A stretch of 64,000 bases of DNA from Candidatus Binatia bacterium (GTDB lineage: Bacteria > Desulfobacterota > Binatia > Bin18). The notes beneath the pieces are model-generated. The model was not told the origin of the DNA, ran no database searches, and saw nothing but the letters and a program-made list of their open reading frames with translations. Below are positions 17,086-25,809 of the stretch, one piece after another (position 1 is the first letter of the stretch; each line of letters starts with the position of its first letter). The position numbers and the translations under genes were made by a program. The stretch is taken from positions 1 through 64,000 of the forward strand of contig JAJEFA010000015.1 in the NCBI GenBank assembly GCA_022820725.1. The letters run 5' to 3'.

Positions 17086-20000
17086 ATGCACAAGGACAAC
17101 GGACGGTATTACTACAGCCCGAACGACCTGAATGAATTTCTTGCCTCGCCGTTTGCGACGTGGATGTCACGCTACGCCCTGGACTTTCCAGGTCAGGCTC
17201 AACCCGACCCCGAACCGCTTTCCCTGACCACGCTCGCCGAACGGGCACGCCAGCATGAACAGATGTGTCTGGCTCAATTTCGACAAGAGGGGCGTGAGGT
17301 CCATACGCTCTCCGCAGATACGGACCGAGGGGAGGCGACCATCACGGCAATGCGGGCCGGCCACGACGTCATCCATCACGGTTGGCTGCAAAACGGTGCG
17401 GTCCAAGATGTCCGACCCGAGTATTTTCTTGGTCGGCCCGATTTTCTGGTGCGGACTGCGGGGACGTCTGCTCTGGGTAACTATAGCTACGAGGTATGGG
17501 ATGCCATACTCGCCACACAGCCGGGTCCGGCGCATCTGATTCAACTCTGCTGCTCAGCCGACCTGCTCCAGACCGTTCAGGGACAATGGCCGGACGCGAT
17601 ACTGCTCTGGCTCGGCTCCGGTGAACAGCGTCGTTTTCGGACCGCCGATTTTATCTATTACTATCTCGCCCTGAAGCAGGCATTTCTGGCTGACATGCAG
17701 CACTTTGATCCAGCGGTCCAGCCCAGCCCGGAACTCGGCGGGGACTACGGTCGCTGGACTGCGCAGGCGACCCGGATACTTGAGACAGCCGACCATCTGA
17801 GCCGCGTGGCCAATATCAGTGTGAGCCAGATTCAGAAACTCAATGCGGCCGGTATCACGACGCTCACGGCCCTGGCAGAGTCTACGCTCGCGCACGTCCC
17901 GAGAATCGATGATGCTGTATTCACTCGGCTCAAGGAGCAGGCGCAACTGCAAGCCGCCTCGGTCGGGGCCGACCGACCGGCCTATCGGATTCTTATTCCC
18001 GACCCGCCGGACCAGCGGCGTGGCTTGGCCCTGCTGCCTCCGGCCTCTCCGGGCGACATCTTTTTTGACATGGAAGGCTATCCGCTGGTGAAGGGCGGAC
18101 TGGAATATCTCTTTGGCGCGCTTGCGCTCGACGACAGTCAGCGGGTGTTCCACGACTGGTGGGCGCATGACACCGATCAGGAACGGCGAGCTTTTTGTGA
18201 TTTCATCGATTGGGCCTACGCTCGCTGGCAGGCCGACCCCGCTATGCACATCTATCACTACGCCAACTACGAGGTGGCCGCGTTGCGGCGGCTGATGGGG
18301 CGGTATGGGAGCCGAGAAGCCGAGGTAGACGCGCTCCTGCGCCACGAAGTTTTTGTTGATCTGTATGCCGTTGTTCGGCACGGTATACGGGTCGGCGAGC
18401 CGCACTATTCGATTAAAAACCTCGAACGTTTATACCGACCTGAGCGGGCCGGGGAGGTGACGAGCGCGGTTGACTCCATTGCAGCCTACGAGCGCTGGCT
18501 GGCAAGCGGCGAGGCCCAAGACCGGACCGCCTCTCCGCTCCTCCAGGCGATTCGTGCCTACAACCAAGACGACTGCGGATCAACCTGGCAGTTGACCTGT
18601 TGGCTCCGGGAGCGTCAGCAGGAAGCCGGGATTGCCTGGATACCGAAACAGGATGCGCCCCCGGAAGCTCCTGAAGAGCCTGACCTACTCGCCGACCCAG
18701 CCTCTCCCCAAGCTCTTGCTCATACCCTGCTAGCGGAAATCCCACCCGCTCCGCAGCGGCATACACAGGCCGCGCGTTGGCAGACGCAAGAGATGCTTGG
18801 ACAGATGGTTGAATTCCACCGTCGGGAGGCGAAACCGGTGTGGTGGGCGATGTTTGACCGCCACGCCATGACGGAAGAAGAACTCGTGCAGGATATGAAT
18901 TGCCTCGGCGGTTTAAGGCGGCTCTCTCAGCCACCGGAACCAATCAAACGCTCTCACGGCTTTTGGTATAGCTATGATCCCGATCAGGATACCAAGCTGG
19001 ATGTTGGCGCCCGGTGCTATTTTGCCCACGATCTTGAGATGAAAATCCCCATTCATGCCGTAGACCCGGAGCGGGGACGCATTTGTCTCAAATTCAGCCC
19101 ACAACGACTGAAACAGCTCCCGGACGGGATACCGCCGGCCTCGCTTTCCCTGATTCCGGATGAATACGTCTCCGCCCAGGTGATTGAAAATGCTGTCCGG
19201 GATATCGCCCAAACCTGGCAGCAAGAAAACCAACTTCCGTCCGCCTTGCACGACTTTCTCCTGCGTCGCCCACCTCGGGTTGGGTCCTTTGAGTCGTTTG
19301 GGTCCTTTGAGTCTGACCTAACCGACCCAACCGACTCCAAAGACTCAACAGACCCCTTCCTCGCCGTCCTGCGGCTCGTCGAGTCCCTTGACCATTCAAC
19401 TCTCTGTCTGCAAGGGCCGCCGGGCAGCGGCAAGACTACGCTGGGTGCCGGGATGATTCTGGCGCTGTTGGACCGAGGCAAGCGCGTGGGCATTACCGCC
19501 AACAGCCATGCCGCCATTCTCAACCTCATGCGTAAATGCAAGGAGCTACGGCAGGGGCGGCTGGAATGCCTCAAAATAGGTGGTCCGGCCGAGGATCGGT
19601 TCTTTGAGCTATGTCCCGAAGCCACCCATGTTCAGCGCGTGCGAGACGCGATTCCGCGTTTGGAGCAGTTCCGGTTGCTCGGAGGGACGGCCTGGGCGTT
19701 CAGCGACTCTGGGTTGCGAGGGAAGCTGGACTATCTCTTTGTGGACGAGGCCGGTCAGGTGTCGGTGGCCAGCCTCACGGGCATGGCCGCGGCCACGGAG
19801 AACATTGTCCTGTGCGGCGATCAGATGCAGTTGGGCCAACCGACCCAGGGCGCTCATCCCGGAGAGAGCGGGCTGTCCATTCTCGAATACCTGCTCCAGG
19901 GCAAGGCGACCATACCGCCCGATATGGGTGTGTTCTTGGCCACAACTTGGCGGCTGCACCCTGAGATTTGTCATTTTCTCTCTGACGCGGTATACGAAGG

Positions 20001-20559
20001 TCGCCTCCATGCCGCACCCCAAACGGCTCAGCGGCACGTCTGCCTTCCCCAAACGGGCGGCCGCATCATTACTCGGGAAGCCGGTCTGGTTTTCGTCCCC
20101 GTACCGCACGAAGGCAATACGCAATCGAGTGACGAGGAGGTGCAGGCCGTCCGCGCGGTGGTTGGCGAGCTGCTTGGCCGAGACATCACGGATACGAGCG
20201 GACAACGGCTGCGTCCGTTACAACTGTCCGACATCCTGTGTGTTGCCCCGTACAATATGCAGGTCCGCAAACTCCAGGCCGCTTTGGGGCCGGATGCCAG
20301 AGTCGGGACCGTCGATAAATTTCAGGGCCAGGAAGCGCCGGTCGTCATCCTCTCCATGTGCGCCAGTCAGGGCGATACATCTCCGCGCGGGATCGACTTT
20401 CTGTTTCATAAGAATCGCCTCAACGTCGCTCTCTCACGCGCCCAGAGTCTGGCCATTGTTGTGGCCAGCCCGGCCCTGGCCCGGACCCGCTGCCAGACCC
20501 TGGCCCACATGGAACAGGTGAATCTGTTTTGTCGGGTTATGGAGGAAGGAAAGCCATAG
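17086..20559 (+). CDS. TM0106-type RecB-like nuclease fused to superfamily I DNA helicase
   Basis: This 1157-residue protein joins a TM0106-type N-terminal domain (RecB-like nuclease, then an RNase H-like exonuclease fold starting IFFDMEGYPL near residue 324, with NQDDC as a late acidic motif) to an SF1 helicase of the AAA_11/AAA_12 type. Helicase motifs are Walker A QGPPGSGKTT (about residue 778), DEAGQ (886), GDQMQLGQP, TVDKFQGQEA and RLNVALSRAQ. It probably acts in DNA or RNA processing or repair. The ATG at 17086 is preferred because GGGGAAGG lies upstream; a GTG at 17065 is also possible. A low-complexity 25-residue linker (about 732-757) encoded by nonanucleotide repeats separates the halves. 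Confidence 0.85.
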   Translation: MHKDNGRYYYSPNDLNEFLASPFATWMSRYALDFPGQAQPDPEPLSLTTLAERARQHEQMCLAQFRQEGREVHTLSADTDRGEATITAMRAGHDVIHHGWLQNGAVQDVRPEYFLGRPDFLVRTAGTSALGNYSYEVWDAILATQPGPAHLIQLCCSADLLQTVQGQWPDAILLWLGSGEQRRFRTADFIYYYLALKQAFLADMQHFDPAVQPSPELGGDYGRWTAQATRILETADHLSRVANISVSQIQKLNAAGITTLTALAESTLAHVPRIDDAVFTRLKEQAQLQAASVGADRPAYRILIPDPPDQRRGLALLPPASPGDIFFDMEGYPLVKGGLEYLFGALALDDSQRVFHDWWAHDTDQERRAFCDFIDWAYARWQADPAMHIYHYANYEVAALRRLMGRYGSREAEVDALLRHEVFVDLYAVVRHGIRVGEPHYSIKNLERLYRPERAGEVTSAVDSIAAYERWLASGEAQDRTASPLLQAIRAYNQDDCGSTWQLTCWLRERQQEAGIAWIPKQDAPPEAPEEPDLLADPASPQALAHTLLAEIPPAPQRHTQAARWQTQEMLGQMVEFHRREAKPVWWAMFDRHAMTEEELVQDMNCLGGLRRLSQPPEPIKRSHGFWYSYDPDQDTKLDVGARCYFAHDLEMKIPIHAVDPERGRICLKFSPQRLKQLPDGIPPASLSLIPDEYVSAQVIENAVRDIAQTWQQENQLPSALHDFLLRRPPRVGSFESFGSFESDLTDPTDSKDSTDPFLAVLRLVESLDHSTLCLQGPPGSGKTTLGAGMILALLDRGKRVGITANSHAAILNLMRKCKELRQGRLECLKIGGPAEDRFFELCPEATHVQRVRDAIPRLEQFRLLGGTAWAFSDSGLRGKLDYLFVDEAGQVSVASLTGMAAATENIVLCGDQMQLGQPTQGAHPGESGLSILEYLLQGKATIPPDMGVFLATTWRLHPEICHFLSDAVYEGRLHAAPQTAQRHVCLPQTGGRIITREAGLVFVPVPHEGNTQSSDEEVQAVRAVVGELLGRDITDTSGQRLRPLQLSDILCVAPYNMQVRKLQAALGPDARVGTVDKFQGQEAPVVILSMCASQGDTSPRGIDFLFHKNRLNVALSRAQSLAIVVASPALARTRCQTLAHMEQVNLFCRVMEEGKP
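19280..19355 (+). repeat. Nonanucleotide repeats in inverted arrangement inside the helicase linker
   Basis: The left half holds four 9-nt units of the form GRGTC-STTT, including a perfect 15-nt direct repeat at 19281-19295 and 19299-19313. The right half holds four to five 9-nt units starting GACYY, close to the reverse complement of the left units. Because 9 is divisible by 3 the array stays in frame, coding for G/E-S-F triplets followed by D-x-T/K triplets. Confidence 0.8.
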
Positions 20560-20582
20560 TCGCAGGACATGTCCCCCGCACC

Positions 20583-20756
20583 TTAGTCGTCGGGGTCGCC
20601 CAGCGGCTTCTCCCAGGCCATTTTGGCTAAGTACAGAAACACCCCGCCAATGCCCAATAAGACAAGACCCTTGAGGTCGCTCTGTTGCAGATAATCAACG
20701 CTCTGCAAAAAGCACAGAAAACTGCCGACCGCGAGTCCGATGGCTGTCCCCTTCAT
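20583..20756 (-). CDS. Small two-helix membrane protein
   Basis: This 57-residue protein consists of two hydrophobic helices (about residues 3-16 and 25-40) joined by a short polar turn (DYLQQSDLKG) and ends in an acidic tail. The ATG at 20756 has GGAGGG correctly spaced upstream, which supports real translation; a longer reading from 20795 lacks this. The function is unknown. It lies alone between the helicase gene and the PLP decarboxylase. Confidence 0.6.
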   Translation of the reverse strand: MKGTAIGLAVGSFLCFLQSVDYLQQSDLKGLVLLGIGGVFLYLAKMAWEKPLGDPDD

Positions 20757-20898
20757 GGCGTCCCTCCTTTCAGCCCATATCTGTCCTCCTCTCATACGAG
20801 AGGAGATGGCGTCAAGTCTGGGTCAAGTTCAGGGAAGGGCACGACCTGTTGAAGCGGGGTGAAGGGGAGACGCGAGGCCGTGTTCTCGGAGGGCGTGC

Positions 20899-22347
20899 TC
20901 ATGTGTTTGACACCGCTTGGCACGCCGCTCGAATATCTTCCAGACACATTTCCAGACGATCTTGGTGAGTCCGAAAACATAACGCACAGATACGGATAGC
21001 AAAGCGGTCACCCAGCATCGTGCCGGTCAGCAGGACCCGTTTACGGGCATTGATGGCCTGAAGCCAGGCGTGGTTCAGTTCGTTGAGGGCAGGGGTATCC
21101 AGGTCGGGTCGGTTCAGCCGAAAGGCGACAATGGATAATTGTGGCTCGGCAACGATTTCAACCTCCGGGATTTTTTTGAGTTCCGCGGTGGCCCAGGCGG
21201 CTAAATCGAGTTTTTCGTCTAGAGCCTGACGAAAGGGCTGAATGCCGTGCATCTTGAGGGGCAGCCAGGCGCGCAGCCCGCGAAAGTCGCGCGAGAGTTC
21301 GGGTGAAATCTGGCAAAAATCCACACAGTCGGGATCATCTTGCATGGTCGGCAGATAGGCGGCCGCCTCACCTTGATGAGCCCGCTTGAGAGCCTCGCGC
21401 TCTCGCACGAGCAGAGACCCGGTGCCGAAGGGGAGGAAGAGGCCCTTATGCGGGTCAAGGGTAACCGAATCCGCTCGCTCAATTCCGCCTAATCGATCCC
21501 GACCTCGCTGGGTCAGCATAAAGAATCCGCCGTAGGCCGCGTCAATATGCAGCCAGAGCCTGTGTTGGTGCGCAATATCGGCCAGGGCGGTGAGGTCGTC
21601 TACCGCGCCCGTATTGGTCGTGCCTGCGTTTCCGATAATGAGAAATGGTGTAAGACCCGCTTGCCGGTCCGCCTCGATGTGTTGCTGTAAGGCATCGAGC
21701 CGAACGCGGAACTGTTCGTCTGTTGGAACCTCCCGGACATTGTAGGCGGGAAATCCGGCCAGCAGGGCCGCCTTTTGCACTGAATGGTGGGTCTGGCTGG
21801 ACGTGTACATGCTGCCGGTCAGAAAATTCTCGGGCAGACGCTCGCGACGGGCGGTAAAAATGGCCGAGAAGTTCGCCAGCGAACCTCCTGTGGTCAGAAA
21901 CCCACCGGCAGAAGCTGGATAACCGATAATATCACAGAACCAGCGCACCACGTTGGCTTCAAGCTGAGCCAGACCGGGGGACGCAGCCCAGACGCCGACG
22001 TAGCGGTTCACCGCGTCACTAATCAGGTCCGCTACCGCGGCATGAAAAATGCCGCCGCCGGGGACATAGGCTAAATAGCCTGGTCCGGCACAGTTGAAAC
22101 TGCGCGGAATGGCCGTATGGAACAGCACACGTAAAAGCTCCGCATAGGTCTGTCCCTGCTCGGGCAGGGGCTCTCGCAGGCTGCGGGCGAGTTCGGCTCC
22201 GCCTTCGGCATTAGCTGCCGGCTGGTCCGATAACGACTCAATATGGGCGGTAATATACTGCATCGCCTGGTCAACCAGGTGATGCATCTCGTCAGCCGAG
22301 GGCTCAAGCGGGAAAGACTCCGCTACTCCGTCGCTATGCATCGGCAT
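20899..22347 (-). CDS. PLP-dependent (aromatic amino acid-type) decarboxylase
   Basis: This 482-residue protein belongs to group II PLP decarboxylases (tyrosine/DOPA/glutamate type). Visible motifs are PGYLAYVPGGG, TTGGSLANFSA, the HHSV PLP-stacking histidine, HIDAAYGGFF and the Schiff-base lysine in SVTLDPHKGLFLPFG. The substrate cannot be told from sequence. The ATG at 22347 overlaps the end of the UGSC selenoprotein gene by 14 nt, so translation is probably coupled. The ORF could be extended further upstream, but that stretch is the out-of-frame UGSC coding region. Confidence 0.88.
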   Translation of the reverse strand: MPMHSDGVAESFPLEPSADEMHHLVDQAMQYITAHIESLSDQPAANAEGGAELARSLREPLPEQGQTYAELLRVLFHTAIPRSFNCAGPGYLAYVPGGGIFHAAVADLISDAVNRYVGVWAASPGLAQLEANVVRWFCDIIGYPASAGGFLTTGGSLANFSAIFTARRERLPENFLTGSMYTSSQTHHSVQKAALLAGFPAYNVREVPTDEQFRVRLDALQQHIEADRQAGLTPFLIIGNAGTTNTGAVDDLTALADIAHQHRLWLHIDAAYGGFFMLTQRGRDRLGGIERADSVTLDPHKGLFLPFGTGSLLVREREALKRAHQGEAAAYLPTMQDDPDCVDFCQISPELSRDFRGLRAWLPLKMHGIQPFRQALDEKLDLAAWATAELKKIPEVEIVAEPQLSIVAFRLNRPDLDTPALNELNHAWLQAINARKRVLLTGTMLGDRFAIRICALCFRTHQDRLEMCLEDIRAACQAVSNT

Positions 22348-22876
22348 GCGGCTCGCCTTGCAACAGAATCTCGACGCATTGCCGCAGGGCATCCTCCGCT
22401 TTTTCGCGCAGAATCTGCTCAGTATTGCTGGCAATGGGATGGGGGATAACGGCAAAGGGGTAGTCGGACATACCCTGAACTGTAGCCATGGCTTTGGCTG
22501 TTGGGACAAAACGATCGGTAATAATAGCGGTGGCCACTACACCGGCCTTTTCGGCAGTCAGGGCATCGTGCAAACTGCACGATGAACAACTGCCTCAATC
22601 ACCGACCGCAGAAATGACCGCGTCACACGCTGCGAACCCTTTTGCGACACCTTCAGGGACTGGACGGCTGGCATCCGGTTTGTGTAGGCGAATGACGGTA
22701 CTGACGCCGTGTTGTGAACGCAGGAGCGTTTCGACGTGATCGAGCAAGATGTCGACATTGAGCTTGCCGTTGTCGAGCAGGCCAACCGTCCGTCCGGCCA
22801 GAGAGGGCAGTCGGGAGACGGTGGCTTGGGCTGCCTGGTCGCCGTCAAAAGTTGGGTCAAGAACGCGTAGTGTCAT
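22334..22876 (-). CDS. UGSC-family selenoprotein with in-frame TGA (Sec94)
   Basis: Two ORFs in the same frame (22876-22598 and 22594-22334) are separated only by a TGA at 22597-22595. Reading it as selenocysteine gives one 180-residue protein with the family motif VGD-U-GSC, then SSCSLHDALTAEKAG and TDRFVPTAKAMA. The N-terminus has LAGRTVGLLDNGKLN. The UGSC family is known to have Sec or Cys at this spot in a redox motif like CxxC. A 9-bp hairpin starts 10 nt after the TGA, as expected for a bacterial SECIS. The start is ATG at 22876 (MTLRVLDPTFDGD). The function is thought to be redox, but the substrate is unknown. No selA, selB, selC or selD lies in the window, so the Sec machinery must be elsewhere. 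Confidence 0.88.
22564..22584 (-). promoter_or_regulatory. Bacterial SECIS-like hairpin
   Basis: The mRNA forms a perfect 9-bp stem (CATCGUGCA with UGCACGAUG) with a GUU loop, beginning 10 nt after the UGA; the loop lies 19 nt after it. Bacterial SECIS elements have a short stem-loop at this distance with a G among the first two loop bases, which is met here. The element lies wholly inside the reading frame. Confidence 0.75.
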
Positions 22877-22890
22877 GGAGTGTCTCCGAT

Positions 22891-22910
22891 AGGGGTTAGG
22901 GGTTAGGGGA
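22891..22910. repeat. TTAGGGG-type short tandem repeat
   Basis: Two and a half copies of a TTAGGGG-like heptamer lie in the 79-nt gap between the UGSC gene and its upstream neighbour. Similar runs on the complementary strand occur at 29674-29706 and 31885-31930, and a decayed one lies inside cobB at 8088-8124. Confidence 0.65.
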
Positions 22911-22917
22911 GCTGTAG

Positions 22918-22938
22918 GGGCAACCCTTGTGGTTGCCC
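22918..22938. repeat. Palindromic repeat-like hairpin
   Basis: An 8-bp perfect stem (GGGCAACC with GGTTGCCC) with loop CTTGT follows the TTAGGGG repeats directly. It resembles small dispersed palindromes seen between genes in many bacteria. No T-run follows on either strand. Confidence 0.55.
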
Positions 22939-22955
22939 GGTTTCGTTTATACGTT

Positions 22956-23996
22956 TCATGGGGTTTCGATGATTTGCGTCACGGCCTGTGACCGGGAGCC
23001 CAACCACGGCGGCACAATCGCTCCAAACCCACCCGCCGGACCACCGGCGGCGATCACGAGTAAATCGTCCGGTGAGCGTAAGGCGCCGAAGCGCTGGTCT
23101 GCTCCCTTGCCCAGGTTGACGATCTGCTTCTTTCCCACCGTTGCCCAGTCGCGCCGCACGACCTGGGCGGAGCGATAGACGTACTCCTGAATATCGCGCT
23201 TTTGCCAGCCCGCGGTGACGATGAGATCGCGCAGTTGTTTGGGAACGATCAGGGCATAATTCCCGGCCCAGATCGAATAGGTCAACATATTGTGACGTAT
23301 CTCTGCTGCAAAGGTCTCGGCGATTTCTTCCGGGTCGCGGGTCCACTCGTTCATGGTCTGGTGCGGGGACTCTCCCGCCATAACCGTGACCGCCGACGTA
23401 CCGGCAGGCAGGCCACGCTGCTGCGCGAGGGGAGTCCAGGGGCTGTCTTCTTCGTCTTCGGCAATACAGAAGCTGAATTTACCCGGATGACCCAGGGTGG
23501 AGCGGTCGAGCTGTCCGGGCAGACAGCCCAGCACGTTAATGAGTATGAGACGGATGGCACGGCCAATACAGGCATTAGCCCGGCTGTGATTAGCCAGGAC
23601 ATTATGGGTGGCGTTCAGTTCGATTCGCTGTCGAATGGGGCCGTTGACCACAATGAACTGGGCACTCCCTCCAGTACTTGCCGTGCTGCCGTGCAGATTG
23701 AACTCAGGCTGGCACATGGCTTTGATTACGGCGACGACCACGGGCATATAGGCCGGCAGACAGCCCGCCATCACCGCATTGATGGCGACCTTCTCTGCGG
23801 TAATCGGACGTTGGCGGACGGACTCGACGCCAATAACCGCGCTCGGTGCTAGGCCAGTCGCATCGAGACAGTCCTGAACCAATTCCTCGGTAGGGGGAAG
23901 AATGGGCAGACCATCCGTCCAGCCGCGTCGGTGATACATATCATTGACGGCGACGATATCGGCCAGGTCGTAGCTTGGGGACCGCAATTGTGTCAC
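22956..23996 (-). CDS. Conserved protein encoded next to the UGSC selenoprotein
   Basis: This 346-residue protein has a distinctive N-terminus (RGWTDGLPILPPTEELV), VAINAVMAGC, a central IVVNGPIRQRIELNATHN and CIAEDEEDSPW segment, and a late AAGGPAGGFGAIVPPW. No signal peptide or membrane helix is seen. I recall proteins of this type beside or fused to UGSC-type genes, but do not know a tested function. Spacing of 3 nt to the upstream MFS gene and its place just before the UGSC gene point to one operon. Confidence 0.7.
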   Translation of the reverse strand: MTQLRSPSYDLADIVAVNDMYHRRGWTDGLPILPPTEELVQDCLDATGLAPSAVIGVESVRQRPITAEKVAINAVMAGCLPAYMPVVVAVIKAMCQPEFNLHGSTASTGGSAQFIVVNGPIRQRIELNATHNVLANHSRANACIGRAIRLILINVLGCLPGQLDRSTLGHPGKFSFCIAEDEEDSPWTPLAQQRGLPAGTSAVTVMAGESPHQTMNEWTRDPEEIAETFAAEIRHNMLTYSIWAGNYALIVPKQLRDLIVTAGWQKRDIQEYVYRSAQVVRRDWATVGKKQIVNLGKGADQRFGALRSPDDLLVIAAGGPAGGFGAIVPPWLGSRSQAVTQIIETP

Positions 23997-23999
23997 TGG

Positions 24000-25274
24000 C
24001 TATACCTTTCGTGGATGCGGGTGGCGTAAAAGATAGGGAACAAGCGGCACCATAACCAGCAGGGGAAGACTGACCAGGATCGCGGCCCAGAATACATTGA
24101 GGTGCTCGGTGATATAGCCCCCTGACCAGGGTCCTAACACGATGCCAAGACTGAAGGCCATATTATAAAACCCGAAGGCTCTGCCAGACTGCCCGTCGGT
24201 GAGATAGTCCGCCATCAGGGGTAGGGTGGGGACAAGGGCTGCCGACAAGGCAAAAATTGTTCCCAGGGCGAGGGGGAACAGCCAGATCGAATCGAGAGCG
24301 GAAAACAGACTGGGCGTGAGGACCGCCGCGGCGAGCAGGCCGAATTGGATGGGTTCCCGTCGCCCGCGCCGATCCGACCACCAACCGATGAATGGCTGGA
24401 TAATCAGCATAGCCAGACCCCAGCCCGAAAAGAACAGACCGATGTGCTGGCGCGTCCAATCCAGCCGGGAGAATTGGAGCGGCAGCAATATCTCAATGGC
24501 CCCTAGCGTGGCACAAGTGACGAGAATCACCAAGCAGGCGCACACAAGCTCGCGTCGTAATCCATCTCGGAAAAAAGATGGAGCGACAGAGTTGGCAACT
24601 ACATGGGTGGAGGACGGCGCATGGCGCGGGAGCAGGGCAAAGGCGCATACGGCCAAGCCAAACGGCACCCCGGCAAAATACAGGAAGGGGTCACGCACCT
24701 GGCCCAGACTACCGAGGGCCGGACCGGCAACAACGCCGATACTGAAGGCCATCATCAGGACGCTCATTTCCACGCCACGCCGCTCTGTAGTCGCCAGCCG
24801 GGCCGCGAGAGGGAGGGCCGCAGCCCAGGTGGCGGACGCGGCAATCCCCTGCGTGACGCGGCAGCCGAGCAGGGTCCAGAACCCGCTGGCCTGCCAGAAT
24901 CCGAGCGAGGCAACTCCCAAGGCCAGCATGCCGACTGTCAGCCACCGCCGTTCGCCCCAGCGGTCAACCAGCAGACCAAAGGGAAGGTAGAGCAACAGGG
25001 AAATCAAGCCGTATGAGGCATACAGCGTACCCGTGCGGGTTTCTCCCAGGCTCAATTCCGCCGCAAAGCTCGGCAGCGCCGGGATGATAACCGTATAGCC
25101 CACGGCATCAGTAAAAATAATGGCCACCGCCAGGCCGAGTAATAGCCCGCGCGGCCGCACCGCCCGCGCGGCACGAGTGGACGCGGTCGCTGGGGGTGAA
25201 GCGGAAAGCGCGACCCCAGCTTGGGAAAGGGCGGACAGGGCAGGGCGCGTCTGGGAGGAATCAGACTGCTTCAT
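24000..25274 (-). CDS. MFS transporter
   Basis: This 424-residue protein has about twelve membrane helices and the major facilitator motif A (GLLVDRWGERRWL, residues after helix 2) with its repeat in the second half (GWWSDRRGRREP). The N-terminal 50 residues are polar and Ala/Thr-rich. The substrate is unknown; drug:H+ or metabolite efflux are both possible. The ATG at 25274 (MKQSDSS) overlaps the preceding gene by 14 nt. It belongs to the same minus-strand run as the UGSC gene, which suggests transport of the relevant substrate. Confidence 0.85.
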   Translation of the reverse strand: MKQSDSSQTRPALSALSQAGVALSASPPATASTRAARAVRPRGLLLGLAVAIIFTDAVGYTVIIPALPSFAAELSLGETRTGTLYASYGLISLLLYLPFGLLVDRWGERRWLTVGMLALGVASLGFWQASGFWTLLGCRVTQGIAASATWAAALPLAARLATTERRGVEMSVLMMAFSIGVVAGPALGSLGQVRDPFLYFAGVPFGLAVCAFALLPRHAPSSTHVVANSVAPSFFRDGLRRELVCACLVILVTCATLGAIEILLPLQFSRLDWTRQHIGLFFSGWGLAMLIIQPFIGWWSDRRGRREPIQFGLLAAAVLTPSLFSALDSIWLFPLALGTIFALSAALVPTLPLMADYLTDGQSGRAFGFYNMAFSLGIVLGPWSGGYITEHLNVFWAAILVSLPLLVMVPLVPYLLRHPHPRKV

Positions 25275-25767
25275 CGTTTTTGGCCGTGGCCGGCTTGGTG
25301 GTCTGGGAGGAAAAGAGATCCGGATGCTGGTCAACAAAGACGCTGGGGTCGCCCCGCCCCAGCGCTCGCAGATATGCCTGATTATGGTCCTGCAACCACT
25401 GTTTTTCGGGAATGAGGTCGGGCGCCCGCTCGTCCGTAGGCTCGTCCTGGAGGCTCATCTCCTGTTTGAGTTGGAGGAGGCGCTCGACGATCACCAGCGG
25501 GTTCTGACCGGCGTTCTGTTCCGCGGTTTCCAGCAGCAGCTCTGACGTCCGTTTGTTCAGATAGTCCAGCATCATAGTGCGCTGACGGGGGGTGGCCATC
25601 TTGCAGGCGGCGCGGGCCGCGACTTTGGCGTCCTCTTCACCCAGCAGTGCGTAGACTTTCACCGCGTTGAAGAAATAGGAAGGGACACTCTGAGCCCGCC
25701 CACGCCCCCGGGACCAGACGTAGAAAAGAACCAGAATAGCCAAGAGTGTAGCGAGAAGGACGACCAT
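25261..25767 (-). CDS. Membrane-anchored hypothetical protein
   Basis: This 168-residue protein has one N-terminal helix (VVLLATLLAILVLFYVW) and then a soluble, helical, charged part (VYALLGEEDAKVAARAACK, VIVERLLQLKQEM). I do not recognise it. No clear ribosome site is seen before the ATG at 25767. It overlaps the MFS gene start by 14 nt and follows the DsbA-like gene by 42 nt, so it is part of the same transcription unit. Confidence 0.65.
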   Translation of the reverse strand: MVVLLATLLAILVLFYVWSRGRGRAQSVPSYFFNAVKVYALLGEEDAKVAARAACKMATPRQRTMMLDYLNKRTSELLLETAEQNAGQNPLVIVERLLQLKQEMSLQDEPTDERAPDLIPEKQWLQDHNQAYLRALGRGDPSVFVDQHPDLFSSQTTKPATAKNDEAV

Positions 25768-25809
25768 AATGGCGATGGAATCCTTATCTCGGCCTTTGCA
25801 CCAGCGGTG

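Noticed and set aside
19280..19355. CRISPR array
   Set aside because: Repeat units are 9 nt without unique spacers and lie inside an open reading frame.
19580..20521. 313-aa plus-strand ORF in another frame
   Set aside because: Shadow of the helicase domain, whose motifs lie in the other frame; Arg/Ser-rich composition is typical of shadows.
22334..22573. Separate 79-aa ORF and a 93-aa ORF at 22595-22876, as two genes or a pseudogene
   Set aside because: The frame is continuous across one TGA, and both halves fit a single UGSC-family protein with Sec in the defining motif and a SECIS-like hairpin beside it.
24226..24990. 254-aa plus-strand ORF
   Set aside because: Antisense shadow of the MFS transporter; no start signal and low-complexity basic composition.
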